From: Marinobacterium halophilum
GTDB lineage: Bacteria; Pseudomonadota; Gammaproteobacteria; Pseudomonadales; Balneatricaceae
NCBI RefSeq assembly: GCF_003014615.1
Contig: NZ_PYGI01000014.1
Location: forward strand, 1 to 64,000
Length of the DNA: 64,000 nt
Direction of reading: 5' to 3'
The notes under the pieces were generated by a model that worked only from the letters and a program-made list of their open reading frames with translations, did no database searches and was not told the origin of the DNA. Numbering within the stretch: position 1 is the first letter of the stretch; every line of letters starts with the position of its first letter. Made by a program: the position numbers and the translations under genes. Of this stretch, positions 40,068 through 50,356 are shown piece by piece.

Positions 40068-40700
40068 ATGTTGAAGCGTTTTCTGGCAGCGGCCTTATTC
40101 GTACTGTCTGCAGGTGCTGTGCAGGCTGATGCGGTGGATGACTTGAGTCGTCTGCTGTCGGGGCATGAATCAGCCAAGGCAAGTTTCACCCAATTTGCCC
40201 TTAATGGCGATGGTGCGCGGGCTGAGGACTCCAGTGGCTACTTCATGGTGGCCCGCCCGAACCAGTTCCGTTGGATCACCGAAGCACCCTTCGTGCAGGA
40301 GATCGTCAGTGATGGCGATTACATCTGGATCCACGACCCCGACCTGGAGCAGGTCACCCGAAAAGCGGCGAATGGGCAGAGCAACAGTGCTCCCGCAATG
40401 ATCCTCAATGGGCAGATTGAAGCGTTGAGTAAACGTTTTACCATTGAGCGCATCGACTCTAATGACAGCGGTACGTCGCTGTATGAGCTGCGGCCAATTG
40501 ACAGTGAAAACAGCACCTTTACACGCATCCGGCTGTTGTTTGAGCAGCAGCAGATCAGTGAGCTGTCGATGGAAGACAGTCTGGGGCAGCGCAGTATGCT
40601 GGTATTGCATGACCTTGAGTACGACCCGCAACTGGCGGACGACGTGTTTACCTTCGAGCCGCCAGCCGGTGCCGATGTGATTCTGGACCCGGGTCAGTAA
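40068..40700 (+). CDS. lolA: Outer-membrane lipoprotein carrier LolA
   Basis: The 210-residue protein has a signal peptide (to VQADA) and the LolA fold ([41 protein letters not shown]). It ferries lipoproteins across the periplasm to LolB. It follows ftsK by 4 bp and its stop overlaps the rarA start. Confidence 0.93.
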   Translation: MLKRFLAAALFVLSAGAVQADAVDDLSRLLSGHESAKASFTQFALNGDGARAEDSSGYFMVARPNQFRWITEAPFVQEIVSDGDYIWIHDPDLEQVTRKAANGQSNSAPAMILNGQIEALSKRFTIERIDSNDSGTSLYELRPIDSENSTFTRIRLLFEQQQISELSMEDSLGQRSMLVLHDLEYDPQLADDVFTFEPPAGADVILDPGQ

Positions 40701-42052
40701 TGCAGGATCTGTTTGCCGAGCAGGTGCAGGGGTATCAGCCACTGGCTGCCCGGATGCGGCCTCGTACACTGCAGGGATACATTGGTCAGAGCCACCTGCT
40801 TGCGCCCGGTAAGCCCCTGCGTCAGGCGCTGGAGCAGGGTGCAATCCACTCCATGATTCTGTGGGGGCCTCCGGGGGTGGGCAAGACCACGCTGGCGCAG
40901 CTGGTTGCGCATCAGGTGGATGCCCACTTCATGACCGTTTCGGCCGTGCTGGCCGGGGTTAAAGAGATCCGCCAGGCCGTTGATGAGGCACGACAGGTAA
41001 AAGCCCAGAGCGGGCGCAAGGCAATTCTGTTTGTTGACGAGGTTCACCGGTTCAACAAGTCCCAGCAGGATGCTTTTCTGCCGTATGTCGAAGACGGCAC
41101 GGTAATTTTCATCGGGGCGACTACCGAGAATCCTTCTTTCGAGCTGAACAACGCACTGCTGTCGCGTGCACGGGTCTACCTGCTGCGTTCTCTGAGCCAG
41201 CCTGAATTGCTGCAGGTCATTGATCAGGCATTGAACGATTCTGAGCAGGGGTTGGGTAGTCTGCAGCTGCAACTGGAGCCTGAGATGCGCGAGCAGCTGG
41301 TGTTGGCTGCCGATGGTGACGCTCGCACCGCACTCAACTTGCTTGAAATTGCTGCTGACTTGGCACAGCCACGAACTGACGGCGGCCATGAGGTCACAGT
41401 CGATGCGCTGACCGAAGTCCTGCAAGCCGGAGGGCGTCGGTTCGATAAGGGCGGTGATCATTTTTACGATATGTTATCGGCGTTTCACAAGTCGGTACGC
41501 GGCTCATCACCCGACGGTGCCCTGTATTGGTACTGCCGGATGCTGGATGGCGGGGCTGATCCGCTGACGATCGCGCGTCGACTGGTGGCCATTGCCTCCG
41601 AGGACATCGGTAATGCCGACCCGCGCGCGATGCAGGTGGTTTTATCGGCGTGGGATGCATTTGAACGTGTAGGACCGGCTGAAGGCGAGCGGGCGATTGC
41701 GCAGGCCGCGATTTACTGTGCCAGCGCCCCCAAAAGCAATGCGGTATACCGGGCCTTCAAGCAATGTCAGGCTGATGTTCGTCAAGAGGGTTCGCTCCCG
41801 GTACCAGAGCATCTGCGCAATGCGCCAACCAGTCTGATGAAGGATCTGGGGTATGGTGCCGAATACCGGTATGCGCATGACGAGCCTGATGCGTATGCGG
41901 CGGGTGAAAATTATCTGCCCGAAGCGATTGCGGATCGCAGCTGGTATGCACCTGAGCCACGGGGTTTGGAAATAAAGATTCGGGAAAAGCTGCAGCGCTT
42001 GCGGCAGCAGGATGCGCAGAGCCCGAAGCAGCGATATGGGAAACGGCGATGA
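40700..42052 (+). CDS. rarA: Replication-associated recombination protein A
   Basis: The 450-residue AAA+ protein (RarA/MgsA) has Walker [10 protein letters not shown], Walker [17 protein letters not shown] and sensor block [12 protein letters not shown]. It acts at stalled forks. TAATG overlap with lolA and ATGATGA overlap with crcB show translational coupling. Confidence 0.95.
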   Translation: MQDLFAEQVQGYQPLAARMRPRTLQGYIGQSHLLAPGKPLRQALEQGAIHSMILWGPPGVGKTTLAQLVAHQVDAHFMTVSAVLAGVKEIRQAVDEARQVKAQSGRKAILFVDEVHRFNKSQQDAFLPYVEDGTVIFIGATTENPSFELNNALLSRARVYLLRSLSQPELLQVIDQALNDSEQGLGSLQLQLEPEMREQLVLAADGDARTALNLLEIAADLAQPRTDGGHEVTVDALTEVLQAGGRRFDKGGDHFYDMLSAFHKSVRGSSPDGALYWYCRMLDGGADPLTIARRLVAIASEDIGNADPRAMQVVLSAWDAFERVGPAEGERAIAQAAIYCASAPKSNAVYRAFKQCQADVRQEGSLPVPEHLRNAPTSLMKDLGYGAEYRYAHDEPDAYAAGENYLPEAIADRSWYAPEPRGLEIKIREKLQRLRQQDAQSPKQRYGKRR

Positions 42053-42420
42053 TGCACATGCTGGCCGTGGCGCTCGGCGGAGCCTTGGGAGCCATGGGGC
42101 GTTACTGGGTGAGCGGCTTGCTCAATAATGCTGAACACCGGTTGCCTTTCGGTACACTAAGCGTAAATGTGGCAGGATCTTTCTTGATGGGCGTCTGTTT
42201 TGTCTTGATTCTGGAACGGGCAAAATTGTCGCCGGAATTGAGGCCACTGTTGATGGTGGGCTTTCTCGGAGCCTTTACTACCTTTTCCACCTTTTCGCTG
42301 GAAACCGTGGCTATGATCGGTGAGGGGCATGTCATGTCGGCGCTGATTTATATATTATTGAGTGTTTCATTGTGCATTGCGGCACTAGGTGCCGGATTGT
42401 GGTTGACCCGTTTGTTCTGA
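42049..42420 (+). CDS. crcB: Fluoride ion exporter CrcB
   Basis: The 123-residue protein has four predicted membrane helices and the Fluc motifs [11 protein letters not shown] and [10 protein letters not shown] with [10 protein letters not shown]. It acts as an antiparallel dimer exporting fluoride. Two adjacent in-frame ATGs (42049, 42052) are possible starts. No fluoride riboswitch is seen; it is embedded in the rarA transcript. Confidence 0.92.
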   Translation: MMHMLAVALGGALGAMGRYWVSGLLNNAEHRLPFGTLSVNVAGSFLMGVCFVLILERAKLSPELRPLLMVGFLGAFTTFSTFSLETVAMIGEGHVMSALIYILLSVSLCIAALGAGLWLTRLF

Positions 42421-43716
<1,296 letters not shown>

Positions 43717-43742
43717 CGCACCTATTACCTGCCTTGTCTCTG

Positions 43743-43766
43743 AGCCCCGCTTGTGCGGGGCTTTTT
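43743..43766 (+). terminator. Rho-independent terminator of serS
   Basis: An 8-bp stem AGCCCCGC / GCGGGGCT is followed by TTTTT, 27 bp past the stop. Confidence 0.9.
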
Positions 43767-43859
43767 CGTTTCAGGGCTGACCTCGGGCAAGCGACCATTA
43801 CGGCCATCGGGTATACTGGCCCAATCATGGGTAGATCACGTGTATTAAGGAGCGCAGCA

Positions 43860-45068
43860 ATGCAAACGCGTTACGATGTTCTGATCGTCGGTGGCGGTAT
43901 GGTGGGGTCGGCCCTGGCGTGCGCACTGGGCGAGAGTGGGCTCTCAGTTGCGGTATTGGAACGCAGCCTGCCAGTCGAATTTGCCCCTGAGCAAGCACAT
44001 GACCTGCGCGTATCGGCACTGAGTATCGCCTCCGAGCGTTTTCTGCATAACATCGGAGCCTGGGAAGGGATTGCGTCCAGGCGAAGCTGTCCCTACAAGC
44101 GGATGAAGGTGTGGGAGCATGATGCGCAGAAAGCAGCGACCGAATTTGATGCCGGCACGATTGGTTACTCGCACTTGGGCCATATTGTCGAAAACCGTAT
44201 TGTGCAGATCGCGTTGCTGGAGCGGGTGCGTCAATTGAAGAATGTTGATCTGATCTCGCCTGCGCTGACACATCGTATCGATTACTCACCCGGAGCGACT
44301 CTGGTCGAGCTGGAAAACGGCGATCAAATCGTGGGGCGTTTGGTTGTAGCAGCCGATGGTGGAGATTCCATGGTGCGCCAGGCTGCGGGCATCGGCGTTA
44401 CAACCTGGGATTACCAGCAACATGCGCTGGTTGCCGGTGTCAGTACAGCCTATGGCCAGGAAGACATTACCTGGCAGCAGTTTACCCCGACCGGGCCGTT
44501 GGCGTTTTTACCGCTGAGTGGCCATAACGCCTCAGTGGTTTGGTACAACACACCGAATGAAGTAAAACGACTGCGTGCATTGTCGGATGAAGACTTTCTG
44601 GCGCAGCTCCATCAGCGCTTTCCCGCCGAACTGGGCCAGCTGACGGGGTTGCAAGGGCGCAGTAGCTTCCCGCTGCGGCGTCAGCATGCACAGCAATACG
44701 CAATTGAAGGGCTCGTGTTGGTGGGCGATGCCGCGCACATGATTAATCCGCTGGCTGGGCAGGGGGTCAATATAGGGCTGTTGGATGCCGCTGCGCTGGC
44801 GGAGGTTTTGCTGGCCGCCCACATGGCCGGCGAGGCGATTGATTCAATGGCAGTGCTGAGCCGGTATGAGCAGCATCGTCGCCGTCATAACTTGATGATG
44901 ATGCAGGTTATGGATGGTTTCTACCATGTGTTCAGCAATGATATTGGCCCATTGAAGTTACTGCGTAATGTAGGGCTCGGGCTTGCAGGGCGTGTATCAC
45001 CCGCACGCAGGCTGGTGATGGAATATGCGATGGGTATTCGGGGCAATGTACCGGAGCTGGCGCGCTGA
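43860..45068 (+). CDS. ubiF: UbiF-like ubiquinone biosynthesis hydroxylase
   Basis: The 402-residue FAD monooxygenase has the N-terminal VLIVGGGMVGSALACAL, the DG motif AADGGDSMVRQAAG and the second FAD motif VGDAAHMINPLAGQGVNIGL. Runs such as TWQQFTPTGPLAFLPL and YKRMKVWEH resemble E. coli UbiF rather than UbiH or UbiI, so C6 hydroxylation of the ubiquinone ring is likely. ATG 43860 follows AAGGAG. Confidence 0.9.
   Translation: MQTRYDVLIVGGGMVGSALACALGESGLSVAVLERSLPVEFAPEQAHDLRVSALSIASERFLHNIGAWEGIASRRSCPYKRMKVWEHDAQKAATEFDAGTIGYSHLGHIVENRIVQIALLERVRQLKNVDLISPALTHRIDYSPGATLVELENGDQIVGRLVVAADGGDSMVRQAAGIGVTTWDYQQHALVAGVSTAYGQEDITWQQFTPTGPLAFLPLSGHNASVVWYNTPNEVKRLRALSDEDFLAQLHQRFPAELGQLTGLQGRSSFPLRRQHAQQYAIEGLVLVGDAAHMINPLAGQGVNIGLLDAAALAEVLLAAHMAGEAIDSMAVLSRYEQHRRRHNLMMMQVMDGFYHVFSNDIGPLKLLRNVGLGLAGRVSPARRLVMEYAMGIRGNVPELAR
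44062..44069 (+). other. KOPS (GGGAAGGG)
   Basis: GGGNAGGG on the + strand, left of dif. Confidence 0.5.
44757..44764 (+). other. KOPS (GGGCAGGG)
   Basis: GGGNAGGG on the + strand, left of dif. Confidence 0.5.
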
Positions 45069-45071
45069 AAC

Positions 45072-45098
45072 AAAAAATGACCGCCGGAGCGGTCATTT
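45072..45098. terminator. Bidirectional terminator between ubiF and phasin gene
   Basis: A 10-bp stem AAATGACCGC / GCGGTCATTT (loop CGGA) with an A-tract on the left serves the reverse strand best, and the ubiF transcript weakly. Confidence 0.8.
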
Positions 45099-45119
45099 CA
45101 GGTAACTGTGCGGTACCAC

Positions 45120-45614
45120 TTATGCGGAAGTGGATGCCGCTTGTGCAGAATGGGTCTTGCGTGCAGCAGGCTTGGCAGCAGGCTGCTTTTCGGTTTCTGC
45201 TTCAGCAGCGGCTTTCGGCATGAAGGCATTGATATCAAAGCCTTTCAGGTCGAAGGCGGGCACGGTGAATGCGCTCATGTCTACAGACGGCATGGCATTC
45301 ATGGCATCCAGGCTCTGTTCGAAGATAGAGGTGACCTCCTCACGTACTTCGTTCAGGGCAGCCAGTTCCTGCTCGGCAACTTCGCTCCACTGAGCTTCCT
45401 GCTCTTTGAGGAAGTTCATCTGCAGTGTAAACGCGTCCTTGGGATCTTTCACCTCGGTCAGAGCCTTAACCTGTGCAATGCTGGCATTGACAGAGTTGGT
45501 GAAAAATTCGGACTGCAACGCAAAAATCCTTTCAGCCGCTTTCCGGTTCAATTCAGCCAACTCGGTAACCGGCTTCATCTTGCTCTGCATCTCTTTCAGC
45601 ATATTGTCGTACAT
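45120..45614 (-). CDS. Phasin family protein (longer)
   Basis: The 164-residue protein has the phasin_2 pattern: amphipathic helices (KPVTELAELNRKAAERIFALQ, LQMNFLKEQEAQWSEVAEQ) and an Ala/Lys-rich tail (AETEKQPAAKPAARKT). Phasins coat polyhydroxyalkanoate granules. No PHA synthase gene is present in the window. It shares clear similarity with the next gene upstream, so the two are paralogues. TGCA-N-TGCA motifs precede it. Confidence 0.85.
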   Translation of the reverse strand: MYDNMLKEMQSKMKPVTELAELNRKAAERIFALQSEFFTNSVNASIAQVKALTEVKDPKDAFTLQMNFLKEQEAQWSEVAEQELAALNEVREEVTSIFEQSLDAMNAMPSVDMSAFTVPAFDLKGFDINAFMPKAAAEAETEKQPAAKPAARKTHSAQAASTSA

Positions 45615-45633
45615 AAATTATCTACCTTCTTAT

Positions 45634-45682
45634 AAATGCAATCGCATGCAATTAACACTTCCTGTGATGACTGCAATGCAGT
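45634..45682. promoter_or_regulatory. TGCA-rich candidate PhaR operators before the longer phasin gene
   Basis: ACTGCAATGCAGT (45670-45682) is a perfect palindrome that fits the PhaR consensus CTGC-N3-GCAG exactly. A second TGCA pair lies at about 45634-45649. See the phasin finding. Confidence 0.55.
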
Positions 45683-45756
45683 TATCGAGTGGTGATAACT
45701 GCCATCCCCGGAAAGCGGGTCACTGCTGACATATATAGTCAGCAGCGCGAATAGTA

Positions 45757-46140
45757 TTATTTGGTGTTCTTGGTCATGTCCATCGGCTTCATGAACTTCT
45801 GCAGGTCAGCCATGAACGGCATGTCCTTTACATCGCCCAGATCAGCAACACTTTTTTCAACCAGACCGGTCATCTGCTCTTTGGCTTCAACCAGAGCGGC
45901 AACTTCTTTCTCGGCAATGTCGGTCAGCTTGGCTTCGACCTCTTTCAGGTATTTAACCTGAAGTTCAACAGCTGCTTTCGGCTCGCGGGCTTCAGACAGA
46001 ACTTTCATCTGGTTCAGGCTGGCATTAACGAAATCAGACACGTAGGCAGACTGCAGGGCAATCAGCTTTTCGGTGGTCTTTTTGTTGATCTCGGCCATAT
46101 CCATAACCGGCTTCATGGAATCTTTCATTTTATCGTACAT
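45757..46140 (-). CDS. Phasin family protein (shorter)
   Basis: The 127-residue phasin begins MYDKMKDSMKPVMDMAEINK and shares KPV...AE...LIALQSAYVSDFVNASLNQMKVLSEAREP with its neighbour. It lacks the Ala/Lys-rich tail. The start at 46140 follows GAGGTGA. It has its own promoter region, and a 142-bp gap separates it from the longer phasin gene downstream. Confidence 0.87.
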   Translation of the reverse strand: MYDKMKDSMKPVMDMAEINKKTTEKLIALQSAYVSDFVNASLNQMKVLSEAREPKAAVELQVKYLKEVEAKLTDIAEKEVAALVEAKEQMTGLVEKSVADLGDVKDMPFMADLQKFMKPMDMTKNTK

Positions 46141-46195
46141 GTTGGTCACCTCTATAAATAACGTTTGCAGTAAATGTACTGCCTGGTTGCTTTGC

Positions 46196-46266
46196 TGCAT
46201 TGCAACATAGTGCTAACTCTATTGTTTAACATTTATACTGTCAAGCGGTTTTTGTGCAGTGCACAA
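46196..46266 (-). promoter_or_regulatory. Phasin promoter flanked by TGCA-N-TGCA operators
   Basis: On the reverse strand TTGACA (46239-46244) and TAGAGT (46216-46221) are spaced by 17 bp, a good sigma-70 promoter. TTGTGCA-G-TGCACAA (46252-46266) is a perfect 15-bp dyad just upstream, and TGCATTGCA (46196-46204) lies just downstream of the -10 near the start site. A fourth TGCACTGCA lies at 46397-46405. Confidence 0.6.
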
Positions 46267-46473
46267 TAGTTTTTCAAGTCTTTTAGCACCGAGATCATCA
46301 TGTCCATTCGGCCGATGTTCAGATGCCATGAATGTCGTTGTCCAATGCTGTGTATCTGTATGTGCTGTTGCAACAAAGGCGAGTTTGCGACTTGGCTGCA
46401 CTGCAATGATGATCCGGAATCGTTACAATGCGATAAAACAGCTATCTACAGTTATTAATAGGTAAGGCCTCTC

Positions 46474-49389
46474 ATGCAAGCAGACCATAGTCACTCCGCA
46501 TTTCGCTTCCTGCAGAGCAGGGTGGTTGACGCCCTGAACATCGAAGTGGCCGAATATGAACATACGGCAACAGGCGCACGTCATTACCACATTGCGTCAG
46601 ACCATGATGAAAACGTATTTCTGGTTGCATTTCGCACGGTTCCCCAGGATTCGCGTGGTGTCGCTCACATCCTGGAACATACGGCGTTGTGTGGCAGTGA
46701 ACGCTACCCCGTGCGCGATCCCTTCTTCATGATGACGCGTCGTTCACTGAACACGTTCATGAATGCGTTCACCAGTAGTGACTGGACGGCGTACCCGTTT
46801 GCCAGTCAGAACAACAAGGATTTCTACAATCTGCTGGATGTTTATCTGGATGCGGCGTTCTTTTCCCGTCTGGATCCGCTGGATTTCGCCCAGGAGGGCC
46901 ACCGTATCGAGTTTGCCGAGGCGAGCGATACGGAATCACCGCTGGTATACAAAGGGGTGGTGTACAACGAAATGAAGGGGGCGATGAGCTCGCCGGTGTC
47001 GACCTTATGGCAGACGCTGAGCCGTCACCTGTTCCCGACCACAACCTACCACCACAATAGTGGTGGGGAGCCGGCCTGCATTCCGGACCTGACCTATGAT
47101 GACCTGCTGTCGTTCTACCGCAGTCATTACCACCCCAGCAATGCCGTCTTCATGACCTTCGGTAACCTGCCGGTGGCTGAATTGCAGCAGCGTTTTGAAG
47201 ACAACGCGCTATCGCGCTTTGAGCGCCGTAATGAAGTGATCGCGGTTAATGATGAGAAGCGTTACTTCGCTCCGCTTCGCATTGAAGAGGCTTACTCGCT
47301 GGCGCAGGAAGATCTGTCGCAGTCGACGCATCATGTGCTGGGTTGGTTGTTGCCGCGCTCAATCGATCTGGATGACCTGATGCAAGCGCATCTGCTCAGT
47401 CGAGTGCTATTGGACAATTCCAGCTCGCCGCTGCGTGCCGTACTGGAGTCCAGTGACCTGGGCAGTGCGCCGTCACCACTGTGCGGTCTTGAAGATTCCA
47501 ACCGTGAAATGAGCTTCATGTGCGGTCTTGAAGGCAGTGAGCCGGAGCATGCGGCCGCGTTCGAAGCGCTGGTGCTGGATACGTTGGCCACGATTGCTGA
47601 AGAAGGCATCGCAATGGATATGGTCGAAGCCCAGTTGCATCAGCTTGAGCTGAGCCAGCGCGAGATTACCGGTGACGGCTACCCCTTTGGTCTGCAATTG
47701 ATCCTGGCCTCCATGCCGGCGGCCATTCACCGTGGTGATCCGATTGGTGTGCTGGATGTTGATCCGGCACTGGAGAAGCTGCGTGAACAGATCAAGGACC
47801 CTGATTTTATCCCCGGCCTGATTCGTCGCTGGTTGCTGGATAACCCGCATCGGGTCCGTTTGACCTTGCGTCCTGACGCTGAGCTGGCCGACCGTCGTGA
47901 TGCGGCGGAAGCGGCTCATCTTGAGCAGATTAAAGCCGGACTGGATGCTGTGCAGGCACAGGCGCTGATCGAGCAGGCCGATGCGCTTGAAGCACGTCAG
48001 CAGCAAGTCGATGATGACAGCATTTTGCCCTGTGTCACGCTGGAAGATGTGCCTGCCGAGTTGCACCTGCCGACGGCGGATGAGTTGGCCAAGGGTGAGC
48101 TGGATACAACCTGGTTCAGTGCCGGTACCAATGGCTTGGTGTATCAGCAGGTCATTGTTGATCTGCCGGATTTGAATGAGTCTGAGCAGGCACTACTGCC
48201 ACTTTACACCTACTGCTTGACCGAGTTGGGTTGCGGGGATCGTGACTATCGTGTCAATCAGGCGTACCAAAGTCAGGTGACCGGTGGCCTGCATGCGTAT
48301 ACAAGCTTGCGTGGCAGCGTTGATGACGAACAGCGGGTAGCGGCTTATCTGGTGATGTCGGGCAAAGCACTGAGCGTAAACAGTGACAAGCTTACGCAGC
48401 TGATGGCCGAAACACTTGAGCGCGCGCGTTTTGACGAGCAGTCACGCATCGGCGAGATTGTTGCTCAGCAGCGCACGCGCCGTGAGCAGAGCATTACCGG
48501 TTCGGGTCATGCTCTGGCGATGATGGCGGCCAGTGCCGGTTTTGCCCCGGTGGCTCAGTTCAGTCACCGCACTCGCGGCTTGGAAGGTGTGCGCCAGGTC
48601 AAGGCGCTCGATAAGCGTATCCAGGCACCCGAAGCACTGGTGGCATTGGCCGATGAGCTGGCGGTACTGCATGCCCGTATCGCGCAGGCACCACGTCGCT
48701 TCCTGTTGGTGGCTGAAGAGGAGCATCAGCAGGCTATTTTGCAACAGCTGGCGCAGTCTTGGGCACCACAAGCTGACACTGTGTTTGTGCCGTTGCAGTT
48801 GCCGACTACACGGAAGCCCGTTCATCAGTTGTGGTTGACCAACACCCAGGTCAACTTCTGTGCTTGCGCGTTCCCGACTGTACCCACCGGACATGTCGAT
48901 GCAGCAGCACTGACCGTACTCGGCGACTTCCTGCGCAATGGCTATTTGCATCGTGCCATCCGCGAAAAGGGTGGGGCCTATGGTGCCGGAGCAGGGCAGG
49001 ATAACGGTGATGCGGTATTCCGTTTCTTCTCATACCGTGATCCTCGTGTTGAAGGGACGCTGGACGATTTCCGTCAGGCCGTTGATTGGTTGAGTGAGTG
49101 CACCGATCAGCAGCAGCGCTTGCAGGAAGCGATCCTGGGTGTCGTCAGCTCAATGGATAAGCCGGGGTCTCCTGCGGGCGAAGCCAAGTCGACCTATCAT
49201 AGTGAACTGTTTGGTCGTTCTCCGGAGGTTCGACAGGCTTTCCGCCAGCAGATCCTGGCAGTGACCATGGATGATCTCAAGCGTGTCGCTGCGGAGTACT
49301 TGAAGCCTGAGCGTGCCAGTGTAGCGGTCGTCACCAGTCCAAAAACAGCGGAGACATTGCCGACAGATTTCGAGCGTATCGAAATCTAA
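46474..49389 (+). CDS. M16C (PreP-like) zinc metalloprotease
   Basis: The 971-residue protein has the inverted zinc motif HILEH (residues 65-69) of the pitrilysin/insulinase class, with the M16C family context SRGVAHILEHTALCGSERYP and a distal glutamate region (VYNEMKGA). The C-terminal half repeats the fold and ends with GGAYGAGAG near residue 833. Such proteases degrade short peptides, like mitochondrial PreP. The start follows GGTAAGG-type sequence; a terminator closes it. Confidence 0.92.
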   Translation: MQADHSHSAFRFLQSRVVDALNIEVAEYEHTATGARHYHIASDHDENVFLVAFRTVPQDSRGVAHILEHTALCGSERYPVRDPFFMMTRRSLNTFMNAFTSSDWTAYPFASQNNKDFYNLLDVYLDAAFFSRLDPLDFAQEGHRIEFAEASDTESPLVYKGVVYNEMKGAMSSPVSTLWQTLSRHLFPTTTYHHNSGGEPACIPDLTYDDLLSFYRSHYHPSNAVFMTFGNLPVAELQQRFEDNALSRFERRNEVIAVNDEKRYFAPLRIEEAYSLAQEDLSQSTHHVLGWLLPRSIDLDDLMQAHLLSRVLLDNSSSPLRAVLESSDLGSAPSPLCGLEDSNREMSFMCGLEGSEPEHAAAFEALVLDTLATIAEEGIAMDMVEAQLHQLELSQREITGDGYPFGLQLILASMPAAIHRGDPIGVLDVDPALEKLREQIKDPDFIPGLIRRWLLDNPHRVRLTLRPDAELADRRDAAEAAHLEQIKAGLDAVQAQALIEQADALEARQQQVDDDSILPCVTLEDVPAELHLPTADELAKGELDTTWFSAGTNGLVYQQVIVDLPDLNESEQALLPLYTYCLTELGCGDRDYRVNQAYQSQVTGGLHAYTSLRGSVDDEQRVAAYLVMSGKALSVNSDKLTQLMAETLERARFDEQSRIGEIVAQQRTRREQSITGSGHALAMMAASAGFAPVAQFSHRTRGLEGVRQVKALDKRIQAPEALVALADELAVLHARIAQAPRRFLLVAEEEHQQAILQQLAQSWAPQADTVFVPLQLPTTRKPVHQLWLTNTQVNFCACAFPTVPTGHVDAAALTVLGDFLRNGYLHRAIREKGGAYGAGAGQDNGDAVFRFFSYRDPRVEGTLDDFRQAVDWLSECTDQQQRLQEAILGVVSSMDKPGSPAGEAKSTYHSELFGRSPEVRQAFRQQILAVTMDDLKRVAAEYLKPERASVAVVTSPKTAETLPTDFERIEI

Positions 49390-49408
49390 GTGCATCGCTG
49401 ATCCTGAT

Positions 49409-49439
49409 GGCCACCCGCCTTCTGCCGGTGGCCTTTTTT
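49409..49439 (+). terminator. Rho-independent terminator of the M16C gene
   Basis: GGCCACC / GGTGGCC with an 11-nt loop, followed by TTTTTT. Confidence 0.85.
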
Positions 49440-49455
49440 GTTGTTGGAGTCTGCG

Positions 49456-50310
49456 TTGACTGCGAATCCTTTGCTGCAAGGCGCACTGCTGATTATATTG
49501 TCGGAGTGTGCGCTGGTGGGCAGCGGCATTATTATTCGCCAGCTGAGCGATACTCTGCCTACAGAGGTGCTGGTGTTTCTGCGCAACAGTCTGGGGTTGT
49601 TATGGCTGCTGCCCTGGATTTTGCGTCGAGGGCGGCGTGAATTGCCAACACAACGCATCCATCTGCATCTGTTGCGGGCGTTGGTGGGCGTGACCGCCAT
49701 GTCCTGTCTGTATTATTCATGGGCACATCTCTCATTGGCGCAAGCGGCGTTGTTGAAGCAGACCTCTCCGTTCTTTGTGCCGTTGATTGCCTTCATATGG
49801 CTGCGAGAACGTATCAACCGTGCTGTTCAGGGGGCAATTCTGGTGGGCTTTCTGGGCGTGATGTTGATCCTGCAGCCTGCATCGGGTGCTTTGGAAACTG
49901 CTGCGTTGCTGGCATTGATGGGGGCTGCTTTGGGCGCGACGGCAAAAGTGTGTATCCGTGCCATGCGTTCAACGGAGTCTCCACAACAGATCGTATTCTA
50001 CTTTGCGCTCTTTGGTGCGTTGTTGGCGGCTATTCCGGCCTGGCAAAATTGGGTTATGCCTCAAGGCGGTGAATGGGTCTGGTTGTTCGGGTTGGCGGCG
50101 GCTTCAACGCTGGCGCAGCTTTTGCTCAGTCGTGCCTATGGTTTGGCTGGCGCGGGTACGCTGGGGCCTTTCACCTATGCGTCCATTCCTTTTGCAGCCA
50201 TTGCGGGCTGGTTATTGTGGGATGAAACCTTGGGGTTGTTGACGCTGGCAGGGATGGGGCTGGTGTGTGTTGGGGGGCTGCTGGCCTTAAGAGGGCGAGG
50301 GACACGATAA
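49456..50310 (+). CDS. EamA/DMT-family transporter
   Basis: About 284 residues with ten predicted membrane helices in two EamA repeats (first LLQGALLIILSECALVGSG, second from LLALMGAALGATAKV). It probably exports a small metabolite; substrate unknown. I choose TTG 49456, 6 nt after GGAG; a TTG at 49438 is possible. Convergent with icd across a strong terminator. Confidence 0.85.
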   Translation: MTANPLLQGALLIILSECALVGSGIIIRQLSDTLPTEVLVFLRNSLGLLWLLPWILRRGRRELPTQRIHLHLLRALVGVTAMSCLYYSWAHLSLAQAALLKQTSPFFVPLIAFIWLRERINRAVQGAILVGFLGVMLILQPASGALETAALLALMGAALGATAKVCIRAMRSTESPQQIVFYFALFGALLAAIPAWQNWVMPQGGEWVWLFGLAAASTLAQLLLSRAYGLAGAGTLGPFTYASIPFAAIAGWLLWDETLGLLTLAGMGLVCVGGLLALRGRGTR

Positions 50311-50337
50311 AAAAACCCGGGCAAGCCCGGGTTTTTT
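50309..50337. terminator. Bidirectional terminator between DMT gene and icd
   Basis: A 13-bp perfect stem (AAAAAACCCGGGC / GCCCGGGTTTTTT, 2-nt loop) serves both strands. Confidence 0.92.
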
Positions 50338-50356
50338 GTTACTCACTCAGTCTGGC

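Noticed and set aside
42300-42420. Fluoride riboswitch for crcB
   Set aside because: crcB overlaps rarA, so there is no leader in which such a riboswitch could sit.
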